Origin: Mytilus trossulus
Lineage: Eukaryota > Mollusca > Bivalvia > Mytilida > Mytilidae
Reading direction: 5' to 3'
Assembly (NCBI RefSeq): GCF_036588685.1
Contig: NC_086374.1
Span: 29,318,886-29,382,885 of the forward strand
DNA length: 64,000 bases
Shown: piece by piece, positions 1-14,600 of the stretch
Layout: the number at the start of each line of letters is the position of its first letter
Numbering within the stretch: the stretch's first letter is position 1
Translations under genes and position numbers: made by a program
The notes under the pieces: generated by a model
Told to the model about the DNA's origin: nothing
The model's database searches: none
Seen by the model: only the letters and a program-made list of their open reading frames with translations

Positions 1-200
1 CAATGTATACCATAGGTGTTTTTGTTGTTGTTGTTGTTATATTACTTTCTATACATCTTTTCTTAACATGTGTGTAATAGTAGATTAATTATGTTTTATT
101 CATATTGTTAACATTGTATGTATATTATAGAGAGCCTTATTGAAAATTGGTTTAATCCAAATAAGTTACTCTCTTTAAATAAAGCTATTATTATTATTAT
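1..200. repeat. Simple repeats and possible LINE 3' tail
   Basis: A TTG run near 25-37 and an ATT run at about 187-206 follow AATAAAGCTATTATT. The AATAAAG plus ATT-repeat arrangement resembles a non-LTR retrotransposon 3' end. Confidence 0.35.
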
Positions 201-204
201 TATT

Positions 205-765
205 ATAAAGTTGTATTTAACGCATTAGAAGTGCATTCAACGCGATAAAGCTGCTTTTAACGCGTTAAAGTTGCATGTTACGCGTTAAAGTAACTTTTAA
301 CGCGTTAAAATAGTTCTAAACGGGTTCCAGTATCTTTGAACGAGTTAAAGTTGCTTTTGACGCGCTAAAGTTGCTTTTAACGCGTTAAAGTTGCTTTTAA
401 CGCGTTAAAGTTGATTTTAACGCGTTAAAGTTGCTTTTAACGCGTTAAAGTTGCTTTTTACGCGTTATAGTTGCATTTAACGCGTTAAAGTAGCTTCTAC
501 ATCATGTGCTGCTAATCTCAACATTATCGCGTTAATTGACGAAGATATGACACATCCGGCTATTTCATTTTTCAGGTTTCGAGTAAATCTGACGTCTTAA
601 AACTTAGTTAAGGCGAAAGTAGAAAGTTTTTTTGTCATTTTTTGTAGTGAATTGCTTAACGCGTTAAATTATCAATTAACGCGATAAAAATGATTTTAAC
701 GCGTTTAAACAACATTTATCGCGTTAAATGTGATTTTATCGCGTTAAATGTTAACGCGTTACTTT
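205..765. repeat. 20-bp minisatellite (CGCGTTAAAGTTGCTTTTAA)
   Basis: About 14 tandem copies of a 20-bp unit from roughly 215 to 490. Diverged CGCGTTAAA units resume at about 655-765 after a non-repetitive gap. Each unit carries two CpGs in an otherwise AT-rich background. Confidence 0.85.
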
Positions 766-779
766 ATCGGGTTTTTGAC

Positions 780-1200
780 ATGAACGGCCTTTCATATCAG
801 TACCCCATCTGATATCTACAATACTTTGAGGTTTAAAGTAAAAAGCAAAATAACATGGACACCAAACTCTCAGTGAAAATTTAAAAAAAAAATGTCCTTT
901 ATAAAATGGCAAGAGCTCAAATACAAGAAACGAAAGGAAAACAACAATCATCTTTCTGACTAGGTACAGGCATTTCCTCATGTAGAAAATAGCAGATTAT
1001 ATTGATTAATAGTATAACACAATGTTGAGTTGTGTACCCCTATTGTTGACAGTTTTGTCTATTTAGATTCAAAATGTAAAACAACACAAAAATAAACTGA
1101 ACTCCGATGATATTAAAACACGGAAATCCCCTTATCAAATGGCAACATCAAACGTTAAAACACATCAAACGAAAGTACAACAACTGTCGTCATATTGGTA
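780..1200. repeat. Interspersed repeat, same family as 35320-35650 and 50240-50600
   Basis: Shares the TGTAGAAAAT, TGTACCCCTATT and AACTGAACTC...ACACATCAAACG blocks with the other two copies. Function unknown. Confidence 0.5.
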
Positions 1201-1687
1201 TAAGATTTTTTTTTTACTGATAACACTTGGGTAGAGTGTGAAGAGTGGATAACTGAAAGTGTAGATAAAAATGAATGCAAGAACTATAATGTCGTAGTAT
1301 TACAAAATGCAAGGGACCAGAGTCGCTACGTTACGCTATATATTTTCCTATTAGTACGAACATGGTAATACTACACAAGAACATTTTTGTCAAAAATCGT
1401 TTTGATTTCTGAAGTTAAAAGTTAAATGGAAATTGGATCAGTGGACACCTTTTTTAATCTTAAAGCCATTTTAACGAGACCAAAGTAACATAAATAAATA
1501 AATAAATTTTGTGTATTTACTGTCTTCTGATTGGTTAAAAGAATTAGCTTTATTTTCAATGTTATCAATTTTAATGGAGACACGCCCACTCTAACGTTGT
1601 GTATTCATACGCAAACATCTGTGCACGTTGTTATTCGTATTAATACATATCTTTGAGCCTTATGTTTGATAGAAATTTATTTATAAT

Positions 1688-1838
1688 AAATGGCAATAAT
1701 TTATTTTGAATTTATTGAACCATAAAATTAATTTTTGACTCTTCACATTTAACATAATCCGCTTCGCGGATTATTCAATGTGAAGAGTCAAAAATTAATT
1801 TTATGGTTCAATAAATTCAAAATAAATAACAGCCATTC
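1688..1838. repeat. Near-perfect 150-bp snap-back palindrome
   Basis: Two arms of about 70 bp pair around the centre AATCCGC-TTC-GCGGATT near 1769. The arms include TTTTTGACTCTTCACAT and its complement and AATTTATTGAACCATAAAAT and its complement, with only a small bulge and a mismatched outer block. Probably a foldback MITE. Confidence 0.8.
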
Positions 1839-2740
1839 ATTAAATAATTATAAACACCTTTTAAATAAAATAATGCTTGCTTCGTTTGTTGTCAAATTGT
1901 CAAGGTCTCCAGTTGTCTAATAGGGTTACTTCTATCGATCTTAAGTCCATGTTGTAGATACATTTGGTTACTTTTATCGTTCTTCGTCGCCGTCCACGTT
2001 GTCTGCGCCACATTGTGTCAATCGGCAACCACCATCAAAATGCATTGACATATTGAAGTTTGGCAACTCCATCAAAATGCATTGACAGATTGAAGTTTAA
2101 CTGGTACAGTCTTAACCAGGTAAAACGTTTAAAACTCATTTCCAAAATATTATCCGAGTGAATTTTGGGGTTGTCCATCCTGTAGCATACTAATTTTGTT
2201 TCATTTCACATCGTCTTTCATGAAATCTACGTTGGAGAACACATTGAATGCATGTTTGGCATCAAAGTAACAACACTTGCTAATGACCTTGTTATGAACA
2301 CATGTGTTAAATTGGTTAATATTTTCATTAGCCATGCTTTGTTATTTATTCTTCAAACAATTTCAATTTGGCACTAAAAGATGTACCTGGCTCTCATAAC
2401 ACAACTATTAATAAAAATCTGTTTAAAACTAGCACCACCAGAAGAACCAATTAGTAGTAAACTGATTGCGTGTGCACTTCAAATTTGTTTTATGAATAAC
2501 TATGAATGTATCATTTTGATATTTTTAATAATTTTGGGACCCTTTGTATCTTGCTGTTCGGTGTGAGCCAAGGCTTCACCATAAATGTCGAACTTTTAGG
2601 GACTTTCCGTTTTGAATTTTCCTCAGAGTACTGTATTTTTGTTACGTAATTCACTTTTTTGGATGGAGATTTGTCTCATTGGCACTCATGAATATTAAAT
2701 CTTCTAATTTATATTGGCTGCATGGTTTCCCCAATTGAAA

Positions 2741-3532
2741 CTAGAGGCTCTAAAGAGCCTGTGTCGCTCACCTTGGTCTATGTGAGTATTAAACAAAGGA
2801 CACAGATAGTTCATGACAAAATTGTGTTTTGATGATAGTGATGTGTTTGTAGATCTTACTTTACTAAACATTCTTGCTGCTTACAATTATTTGTATCTAT
2901 AATGAACTTGGTCCAGTAAGTTTCAGTGGAAAATGATAGTGAAAATTTACAAATTTTATGAAAATTGTTAAAAAATGACTATTAAGGGCAATAACTCCTC
3001 AGGAGGTCAATTGACCATTTTGGTTATTTTGACTTATTTGTAAATCTTACTCAGTTGAACATTATTGATGTTTACAGTTTATCTCTATCTATAATAATAT
3101 TCAAGATATTAACCAAAAACAGCAAAATTTCCTTAAAATTACCAATTCAAGGGAAGCAACCTAACAACGGGTTGTCCGATTCATCTGAAAAATTTAGAGA
3201 AGATAGATCTTGACCTGAATAACAATTTTACCACCATGTCAGATTTATTCTAAATGCTTTGGTTTTTGAGTTATAAGCCAAAACTGCATTTTACCCCTAT
3301 GTTCTATTTTTAGCCATGGCGGCCATCTTGGAAGGTTGGCCAGATCATGGGACACATTTTTTTTAAACTAGATACCCCAATGATGATTGTTGCCAAGTTT
3401 GGTTAAATTTGGCCCGGTAGTTTCAGAGGAGTAGATTTCTGTAAAAGTTAATGACGACAGACGACGGACGATGACGAGGGACACCAAGAGATGAGAAAAG
3501 CTCACTTGGCCCTTCGGACCAGGTGAGCTAAA
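2741..3532. mobile_element. Interspersed repeat with GGTGAGC inverted ends
   Basis: Starts with ...GTCGCTCACCTTGG and ends CCAGGTGAGCTA, complementary termini. The interior has no coding signal and ends with a GACGACAGACGACGGACGATGA simple stretch. Non-autonomous element of unknown class. Confidence 0.5.
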
Positions 3533-3899
3533 AATGTGATTAAACATAAAAAGTAAGAACTTGATAACAGTTAGAGCTTCTACCTGTACGGCTTTCAACA
3601 ATGAGCAGAGCCCATACTGCATAGTTTGCAACAGTACACATTTTAAAACAAGATACCCCATCGATTGTTTTGGACATGTTTCATTACAATTGTCCATTTA
3701 ATTTCAAAGAAGAAGATTTTTGTAAAAGTTTAGACAGGTGCTGGAAGAGATGGGATAGTATGGTTTTTCAGAATCTATATGAAAGATTGAATACAGGTTG
3801 TATTTGTCTATAGTTTCCTAGAAGATCAAACATGATATTTGCCACTAAATAATTCAGTAATCACAAGACCAAAACAGAAAATACAAATAAACACTGAAT

Positions 3900-5573
3900 A
3901 AGTATAAGGAGTACAAATATTTTATTCACTATACAGATTATACAAATTTGATTGTATTGACAATGAAATAATGTTTTATTGGACTGTTATATGAATATAT
4001 TTAAATATTGCAATAAATAACAGGGTAAGGATGATTCTCATTTTAAATAGTTTTATCTTTGTTCCTAAAAAATACCACCCATTCAATCAAGTTAAATTTT
4101 GAAAAAAAACGAATTCTATGGACTATTAAGATCAAACCAAATTATTTAAGTTTTTTAAGATTGTATTCAGATGTTTAAAATAAATCATGATCATATCTAA
4201 AATTACATTTAAAAAAACAAATTTCCTACATAAAAATACATTTTTCAATAGTTACTTAAATCTAAGCATTCATTTTAGAAATCTTTTAATTGCATATATT
4301 CAGACTGTCAACAGTATTTTAATTCAGGATAAAAAGAATTATAATGAAGTATCTGATTAAAACAAAGTATTAATGTAATTTTCTATCTTAATCAATAAAA
4401 ATAACAAATGCAACAACAAATTGCCATAAAAATATACAAGATGACCCTGAGTAAAAAAACAAATTAAGAAATTGGACGAAAAAAGAAATAATTTTCAAGT
4501 AAATCTCATTTAAAAAGAAAAGGAAAATTTAATACTGTTGTACTTTCTTTATATTTTTATTGCTAGTTCTTCTATCAGATGTTGACTCACAATTAAATAT
4601 AAAAAAACTTGCAGCTTGCTTCAATTGAATTTTTGTTTTAAATGTCTCCATCATAACATTTACTTCATCCCAATTTAATGTATCTCTCCAATCAAACTTC
4701 AGAGAAAATCTGCATGAAGGTTATTAAGAATCCAAATGAAAATTACAATTTATAAATTGTATGTGCCCACTGTGCTTTTCTTACCAATTATCTCTATCCT
4801 TATTCCATATAGATAAATACAACAAAGATACCCCCCTCATAAATAAGACAACTAATTCTACATAAAAAACAAGGAAATAAAAAAATGCATATAAAGTTAT
4901 AAAACTTAAAATTAGACTAGTTATTGAAAATATTATGAAGTTAGATACTATAATTTCTTTGTGTGGATAAAAAAAAACTGCAATTTCATGTTAAAAAAAT
5001 ATAAGGCCAAAAATCCATGTCAGCTTCATAAGAACATGTGAACTATGTACAATAAACATTAAGATGTCAGATATCGAATCAGTCAAATGTTTACTTTTTT
5101 CCATAGCATACAAGATGTTATCCCAGCAAATCTTTATTCAATTATGAAATTTACTCATGAAAAACTTACAATGAATTTACAATGACACATATCATATAGA
5201 AAATTATTACATAGCTATCATATACACAGTGGTCAACAATAGTTTGGACAAAAGCTGCAAGGAACTGACAGTGATAATAAAATATAAAAGTCCATGTATA
5301 AAATACAGAATGTTAAGTCACATTTAATGACTGATTTATATTCACTTATATGATAGTATTTAGTGATAAAATAACTATAAACATTTCACAGTGGCAATCT
5401 AGATCTCTGCTTTGTCTTGAAGTGTATCTAAGTAATATAAGTTAACAACATACTGATAGTATATACACAACGAACATTAACACACACAAATGAAATGATG
5501 CGTAATTACAACTTTAGAGTATCAGAAAAAGGTTCAAAGTTCATTTTAGGTTCAGAGTTCATTCAAATGCTTC
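3900..5573 (-). other. Probable flotillin 3' UTR and downstream sequence
   Basis: About 1.7 kb of A/T-rich sequence following the flotillin stop on its own strand, with no coding signal. Several AATAAA-type hexamers occur on the minus strand, so the cleavage site cannot be fixed. Confidence 0.4.
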
Positions 5574-5600
5574 TTATCGTCTTGTTGCAGCCTTGATGTT
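5574..5600 (-). CDS. FLOT1: Flotillin exon 12 (stop codon)
   Basis: 27 bp encoding NIKAATRR and TAA. A short basic C-terminus of this kind also ends FLOT1. Acceptor ATTTCAG. Confidence 0.85.
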   Translation of the reverse strand, partial: NIKAATRR

Positions 5601-8600
5601 CTGAAATATAACCATAAAAACATTATCATTTTTATTATAACATGTAAGTATTACATGGATTACTGAACAAATATTGACCTCAAATGAAGTGTATTCAAGA
5701 ATTTATAAACTCAACCCATATTTACAAAGAACATAACAAATGCATATCATTTCAAAAAGTGTTTGTCTGAATCATACCAAATAAGGAATTTCAAATAAAC
5801 AAGTAGAAAATGTTTAACTGTAATTAATTGTTAGTAAACGAACAACCTGAAAACATACTATTCGATAAACATATACAAGTTCTAAATACAAACAGCTGAT
5901 GTTAAATTTTAGTTCAAATACTTGAATAATGGTTTCTTTTATAAATAACAAATAAATAATATTTTTCATCGCTCAAACTATAAACTGGGTAAATGAAATG
6001 ATGTTGAAAGAAAACATTGGTAAACAATCAATTTCAAACAAAAACATAAAACATGGTTAATACTTACACAATCTACTTATTTGATATGCTATTTAACGAA
6101 ACCAAACATTTATACATAATTTGCTTTTTAGCAACATGTAAGAGGGATATTTTGCAATTAAGTTTTACAAGTCCTCCTTATATTTGAATAATTCTACTGC
6201 GAACAAATTTTCAGCTGATGAATTTGCTTATTCTACACAAGGTAAAGTTACAAGGGGCATTGTTTTGATAAATTGATTCTTGCTTTTCTTACATTTTTTC
6301 ACCTTCGGCTTTAACAACTTTAGGATCAGAATATTCCTGTTCAAATTATGCATCGACACACAGAAATTCATACAGATCTATTTCATCAAACTGAACCTAC
6401 GTTTATCATATTAAAAGAGATACAGTGATTAAATTTTAGGACATAGCTAATGGGTTGACCCTCATCTTTAAGAACAAGAAGAATAACTGACAAAAAAATT
6501 AGCAGATTCAATATAATGAATATAAAAGCATGCTGAAGATAATTCTAGACAGGGTTCTGAAGTCTGATATTTTGACTGACCTTTGAAATATTAATTCCTG
6601 TCAAACTTTCTACAACATGAGGAATCTTCTCCATGATATCTAGAACTTCTCCAGCGACCTTGGAAGCACCTACTGGTCCCTTACCACTGGAAACCATGGT
6701 GATCTTCTTACAGTTAGTCAATGGGGCTGAAATCTCAGCAGCAATCTATAACATAATGACAAATATTAAACTTCATGCAAACTAACGCTATGATTATTCA
6801 TATTTTCATGGTTGAAATAATTTCTTACAATTTCATTATTTAGGAGATAACTGTATTGTATTTTAAGCTTGGCCTTCGTGAAAACATAGATTTAACTGTT
6901 GCAAATTGAGTTTATCTAGCGACGTGGAGCGTAGATAGGTAAACAGATATTTGTGACAGTGAAATCAAGTTTTACAAAGGTCATGATAAAAAGACATTAC
7001 AGTTATCTCCATACAAATGCCAAATATCAAAAGAAATGTCTTTTTATAAATATTTTGGCTTTCAAATGGCATAAAATGAACAAGTGAAACTGTGAGCTAC
7101 TGCTCACTGATGATACCCCCACCGCAAGTGGATAATATAGTGTAAAAATATGCAAGTGTTCGGTAAACAGGAAGTTGTCGAGTGATGAATCTGAAAACGC
7201 ATCACACGGTATAGCTGACTTATATAAATCCTGAAACCAAATTTCAGAAATCATTGCATTGTAGTTCCTGAGAAAATGTGACGAAAATTTTCAACTTGGC
7301 TATCACGTGTAAAATCATACAAGTGTTCGGTAAACAGGAAGTTGTCAAGTGATCAATCTGAAAACGCATCACACGGTATAGCTGACTTAGATAAACCCTG
7401 AAACCAAATTTCAGAAATCCTTGTATTGTGGTTCCTGAGAAAAATGTGACGAAAATTTTCAACTTGGCTATCATGTGTAAAATCATACAAGTGTTCGGTA
7501 AACAGGAAGTTGTCAAGTGATCAATCTGAAAATGCATCACACAGTATAGCTGACTTAGATAAACCCTGAAACCAAATTTCAGAAATCCTTGTATTGTAGT
7601 TCCTGAGAAAAATGTGATGAAAATTTTCAACTTGGCTATCATGTGTAAAATCATACAAGTGTTCGGTAAACAGGAAGTCGATGAATGATGAATCTGAAAA
7701 CGCATCACACGGTATGGCTGACATATATAAATCTTGATACCAAATGATAGAATTGGTGGATGCGTAGTTCCTGAGAAAAATGTGACGAAAGTTTCATGGG
7801 AAGGACTGACTGACGGACTGACGGACAGACAGAGGTAAAACAGTATACCCCCCCCACCCCACCCTTTTTTAAAGCGGGGGTATAAAAATTCCGCGAAACT
7901 TTTGCATAGTCTTTAGCATCTAAACAATGTGACGTCATATGTATACTCTGGATGTCAAACATGATTACTAAAAGTATTTTTTACTTTTTGTACTCTTTAA
8001 AATGGTTTCAATATAAACCAAAAGAAGAATTTGAGGCTCAAAAAGTACATTTTGTTTATTTTTTGAGAAATTACATACTCCAAAAAAAATCGGTGGTTTT
8101 CTTAGTTACGGACTGGAAGAATGTGAAATCTAACCCCTCAAAAAATTTATCAACGTCCAAAGAAAATTATCATTACAAACTAATTGCATTAGAACTCACA
8201 ATATTTATACTCAAGTAAGATCAAATTTTAGTAAATGGCTGACCCAATTTAAATGGTTTCATTAACCAGTTGAAATGTGTATAAAGATAGAAAAGTTGTC
8301 TGATCTCTTTTTATTGGAACCAGCCAATGTTTCTCCAGATGGCAATTATTTGAGATTTTTCCATCCATAATGACATTTCAATAGAAGTTATCTTATATTA
8401 ACATAACCAGATAATCAAAATAACATCCCTATGATATTTAAAAAGTTTTTAGACTACTGTGGATACATTTATTTCCATGGGCATCAATTTTCGTTGATGG
8501 AAGAAAACTTGCATTTTTTCAGGATATTTGATTTGGTGGTTTTGCAAATATCTGCCTTACAAGCCTTTAGAAAATTTGTAATTGGTTGAACATTTGAATT

Positions 8601-11600
8601 CGTGTTTCACCTAAACAGACAAAACTTGCGAAAAATAGTATCCAAAGAATAATACTGAATCCACAGTAATAAGAAGTAGACAGTAAAATAATGAAAATAA
8701 ATGTTTACCTTTGGTAGTGTTTCTAGAATCATGTCAACCATAGCAGCATCTTGGTAATCTTTCCAGGCATCAGCCTTCTTGGCCATCTGTTCAGCTTCAG
8801 CTTTAGCCTTGGCTTCAATGGAGTAGGCTTCAGCATCACCCCTCAACTACAATCAAATCATTTCTATCGTTTGATAAAATGTTAAACAAATGTAAAAAAT
8901 AAAGTACAATACATGTATTTAATTGTCTTTTTATATTAGAAAAAAACAACATTTTCCACCCTTAAGTATTTCATGTTCTCATTTTTAAATTGGACATTTA
9001 CATGGTTCCATCATAATGCAGGAATAATTTAACAAATTACTTTCTACAATTAATCTATTCCTTGCTTTGTCATCTAAAATTTATTTGTGATGTTTTTTCA
9101 TACCTAAAATTTAAAAACAAATGTTAAACGTTTATTTAAACAGCATCCAAGAAACTTAAAGTTGAAAGTAAGATACTATCTTTACTAAGGATTTATACCT
9201 TGATGGACTCTGCTTCAGCTTCTGCTTCCAGAACAATTCTCTTTCTGTAATATAGAACAGTTCAACATGACATAAAAAATATAGTCAATATTTTCCTATA
9301 TAAACAAGACAAGAAATAAAATTGAGAATGGAAATGGAATATGTGTCAAAGAGACAACAACCTAACCATAGAAAAAACAACAGCAGAAGGTCACCAACAG
9401 GTCTTCAATGTAGTGAGAAATTCCTGCACCCGGAGGTGTCCTTCAGCTGGCCCCTAAACAAATATATACAAGTTCAGTGATAATGAACGCCATACTTATT
9501 TCCAAATTGTACACAAGAAACTAAAATTAAAATAATACAAGACTATCAAAGGCCAGAGGCTCCTAACTTGGGAAAACAAACTAATACTTATTTCATATTG
9601 AAACTGAAATAATTTTGGCAACTGTGGTTTAGACAAAATGTTTCAGTTGTTTTTAAGACTAGTGTGAAAAACAACAAAACAACTAAAAAGTAATTTTTGT
9701 GATTTGCTTGACATACATTTACAAATATATATCTGATAATTAGAACAAATTGATTCTCTGTATGCTTACTTTTCACACTGAATTTAAACTTTAATCAAAG
9801 TGTTTATGAGCACTGAAGGTTAAAGATTCCTTGATTTTGCAATATGAACTTAAATTTAAACATTGAATTGCAATGGAAAACATTAAGGTAATATTTTTTA
9901 TTTAAATTTTCTTCCTTTTTCATCATTGTAGTCGACTGATAATGGTTTGGATTGCTTTTCATGCAAACTTAACCAAAACAAATTCTGTATGTCTTACCTG
10001 TTAGCCTCAGCAATTTTTTCCAGTCTAAATTTCTCTGCTTCAGCTGGTTTACGGATTTGAGCTTCAAGTTCACGTTCACGTCTGGTGATTTCCTGCTCTT
10101 GTAATTGAATCTGTTGTGACCTTTCAATGACCTTGATTTGCATCTGTTCTTCTTTGATGGCCTGTTTGGTTTTGGCAGCCTTTTGATAATAAATAGAAAT
10201 GACAATAAGATGTTTGAAATGACACTTGTTACACTTTCTTTGGTTTTCATATCATTATCATTAATTTTCTTCATTGGACTGTATGAAGACATATTGCAGT
10301 GTTTCATAGAATAAATTTTCAACAGAATAATGTTTTATGTTTTACAAAAATATTCATAGATTTAATTTAACAAATGAATAAAAATAACCTGTAAGTCATA
10401 AGCTAGTTCTGAAGTTGCAGCTTTTGTTTGGATTTCCAGGTCATAATGTGCCTTCTTCAACTCGAAATCTCTCTGGGCCTTTGCAATTTCTACATCATTA
10501 GCATAACGAGCAGTCATTCTTGCCTCTTCTGCAATGGCTTCCTGTTTTAAAATGTATCATAAATTAATGATATGCAAACATTAAATTCTTTATTCAAGAT
10601 TGCAATAATTATTATCATTGTAAAAAAAATCTCATTAAAGATTATTTATCATAAACTCCGAACATCCCAACAAAAACATCAATTTGGAATACTGTAAATT
10701 TTAAGGTAAAGAATGTTATAAAGAAATATTTCATTATTGCTATCAGGCAAAACAATTAAGATATATTGGACCATACATTTTGCCATATGCACAAGTATAC
10801 AGAGACATATGTTATAATTTGGATGTATGGAGCTAAAATAAATGGGGATCTATCTCCCTCTCCTTATATTCCCAATCCAGATCCTTAAATCATTATAATA
10901 GAAACCTCGTTTCTTCACCTGCATTGTTCCTGTTGTACTGCTTTGTTGTAGTTTGATTTATTTTTAGTACTTTGACCTGTAGGGATTTTCCTTTTTGTCC
11001 TAACAAACAATTTGCTTTTTAAAAATTTGTTTTACAAGATAATAGCAGCAAGATAGTAAGTCATATCTTTCAACATATGTATATTGTTCATATTTGATGC
11101 ATTTGTGTATAAAACCAATACACCTCACAAAAACTACCTGAATCTTAAGTTAAACATTGATAAATTAACCTAGAAATTACGGTCAAGCAACTTTTTTGTT
11201 CTAATTCCCATCTTAGAATGATCATGGTGAAGTTTTATGTAGATCTACAATGTATCATCATCCAGACTGCCTTACTAATGACCTATATTTGCTTTTACAT
11301 ATATGTATCAAAACATTTAATAGTATTACATAATATATCAAATCTATAGGGAAATCAATCAAAATTGGAAAATTAATTATTCATATATTTGAAGACATAT
11401 TATACATGTTGGAGATATCAACAAACCATTTGTTTCTACAAACATATCTCATATTGACATTAGAAACATAAATCAATAGAAATTAATGCATGAACAATTA
11501 GACATTCCTATGAGAATAAAAGCCATGCTTATAGAACTAGACTGATATTGATCTGATCAGAAATTTACATGAAAACTACAACAGTATTTATATTCAGAGC

Positions 11601-14600
11601 AAAATAGATAACCAAATAAAGCTGTTTCAATCATACAACAGAAATCATATACATTTTTTTTCAGTATGCAAATAAACAACCAGTTATGTCTTTTTATTAT
11701 TTCAGTTTGAGTGTGATTGTGAATTCAGTCAGTGCAAATATTAAATTGGACCTTAGTATATATGCTTAGCAATCATGACAAAACTATCAACAGTCAGTAG
11801 CATTAGGAAAGGAAGCAAATAAAAAACTGTCAGAATTGAATACTTTTGAAATTGTTTTGTGAAAAAATAAGTTCTCATTTAAAACTATGTTATTTATAAA
11901 TCAATAATAATCAATTAGCTAGATTTTGATATTTATTCAGTCCTTTCAATTTAACTTAATTTTTTTCATAGAACTAGTATATCATTGGTAAAGATTTATT
12001 ACTAGCAAATTTTCATTATTATATACATCCTTATTGATTTGAAAAACATTTAGCACCTTATTTAGCAGTGTTTCACATCATGAAAACAGAATATTACTAA
12101 ACAGGGGAGGTCTTTATTATCTGCCTATGTACTGGTACATAAAAACCATTAATTCTATTCATAGTTTGGCATGCAAGCAAATTTCCCCCCTTTACATGTC
12201 ATAACATTTTTTTACTTGCAATTTCTAATGGTTGTACAGTCGATTCCACTTAATTGCATACCACTTAATAGCATAATTCGGTTAATTGCATAGTATTCTC
12301 CTGCACAAAACCATTTCCCATTCGTCCGGTTATATGCATAGCTCTACAAGTGGCCTTTCGGTTTATTGCATAGAAAATTATTGCCGTCTAGATATGCTTA
12401 GTTAAAACTGACGAGATTTTTGACCGGAAACGGCAATTTGGTAAGTATAATTTGCTTGAATGCATCCTTATTTTCGTTATCATTACATATTTACTTTTGT
12501 GTTTTTCAAATAAAGTTTTAAAACAGTTTCTTTCGTGTTTATATTATGGAATTTGGTTTAAAAATAAACCTTGATGTCTACACAGGTAAAGTTTCCCATG
12601 TTCTATTTTAAGCCTCGAGGTCATAAAAATGTCAAACAGATAATTGTTGTAAAAACACTGACCATTCTATCTCAAACTTGAAAGGGTGTTAATAATTGAT
12701 TGGATTGAAACAATTGTCCATAGATTACATTTCAGGTTAATTTTAAAAACAATTACTCCTGCTAATTATCGATCATGACATAACCAATGTGAACTCTTGT
12801 AATAGGGCTTGTGGGATCTGTATTAATGTTAAATATTGTAGGGCATTTATATATGGTTAAAGAATTTTTGACATCAATCATTTATTGTTGATCTTTTAGG
12901 AAAAGAGTTTTTACTTTTAATTATTATATTTTCTCACTTTCAACACTTGTGTCCGGCAAATAACCCGTACAGGGCCCCATTACTGCTGTGCATAACACCT
13001 CGTTAGTTTCGTATATATACGAGGTGTTACTTCAATGTCCAACTGCATATTAAAAAGGCAATTCATTACACATCTATTGTTAAAATAATTAAAAACTGTG
13101 AAGTATTGTTTAAAAGTGTATTTTAATTAAAAGCATAGCAATGTACATTGTACATATGGGTCATAGAAACAAATCTATTTTTAGAAGTTTATTTTCGTAT
13201 CCCAGGTAAAGGAAAGTCGGAACCCAAATAAACTAAAACAAAATGAGTTTATAATCTTTATTTAAAGAAACAAAATAAAATAACACATATGACACTAGAT
13301 ATATAATTTTTATTAGAATAAATCAACATTTAGTATGTTGTATGTGTATTACAAAAGTTCATCTTTCTTCATGTCCTGATCTGTCTATCGATGTTATATT
13401 GACTCTGTCATTTGGCATTTCGGATATAAGCATACTCCGCTTTATTGCATAATTTTGTCGGACAAATAGGCTATGCAAATACCCGGAATCTACTGTAGTT
13501 AAGTTTGACAATCACTTAATTGATTGAATTCTATACTTGCAAGTATTTGAGAATCAAACTATTCTATCAGATATGACCCAGGCAGACATATCAAGGTTCT
13601 GCTCCATTTATTTTATAGTTAGTTGGTTGTTAAAGCTGTATAAAAATCTTTATTAATTTCCAAATGAATTATTGATATTTACAGTTAATAAGGAAAATCT
13701 TTGTAAAAATTATAGATGCATAGAAACATGAGTTTCAAACTCATTCCTCTTTAAATTAAAGTTTCCTACCCAAGGTCTTTCTGACAGACAATTACCATAC
13801 CTACTTTTGTCTTAAGTGAAACAGGTAAATATATATAGGGAAACTTGCTTCTTGTAAAATCTTGCACAATATCCAAACCTACTCCTTTTTGCCAAAGAAT
13901 GTGTTACTTATTATGGTGTATCCACATAAAGTTTCCAGATACCGAAAACAAGAAGTGACACGCACATGAGAGCTCAATATGCATATATCATCTATTTATA
14001 GCTACCACTAAAACAATGTATATTGAAACTAAAGAGCTATTCTAGAGCAAATTTATAAAATTAAAATGATGATATGTGTGAGTGTATTAAGCAAGCATAG
14101 GACAACACAATGATGAATCACATGTATATAAGTATTAAATAAGAGAAATTGGAATTTCACATTCAAACATCAGTTAAGTTTAATTTACTTCACTAGTTTA
14201 TCAGTTATTGTACAATTTGGTGTGTAATTAGCTTTTAATAAAAAAAATACTTTACCAGATAGTCACATGACAAAGGATTTTCACATGATGAATTCAAATA
14301 TAAAACAGGGACAGTATGGAATGATACATAGTAAGGAGTTAAACAATGATTCATGGTATAAGGATCTAGGTTTTTAAAACAAATTGATTTATGCTATGGG
14401 GTAAAAGTAACAATTTGTTAATAATCATCATAGATCAGGTTTATAATTTAGTATGCCATACACATGTCTTGTCTACATATTAATCTATTTAATGGCACAC
14501 AAAACAGGTGGAAGGCAAAATCAAAAACGTACTTGAGAAAAAAACTTTAAAAAACAAGTTAAAGCTGTGCTTAATCTGGCTAAGGCTATAAACATTGTTG

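Noticed and set aside
3368-3697. A 109-codon minus-strand frame
   Set aside because: It covers an interspersed repeat with GGTGAGC ends and simple sequence, and shows no domain.
7244-7708. A 154-codon open frame on the minus strand
   Set aside because: It runs through the 168-bp tandem repeat, whose length is a multiple of 3; the peptide is the same unit three times, with no known domain.
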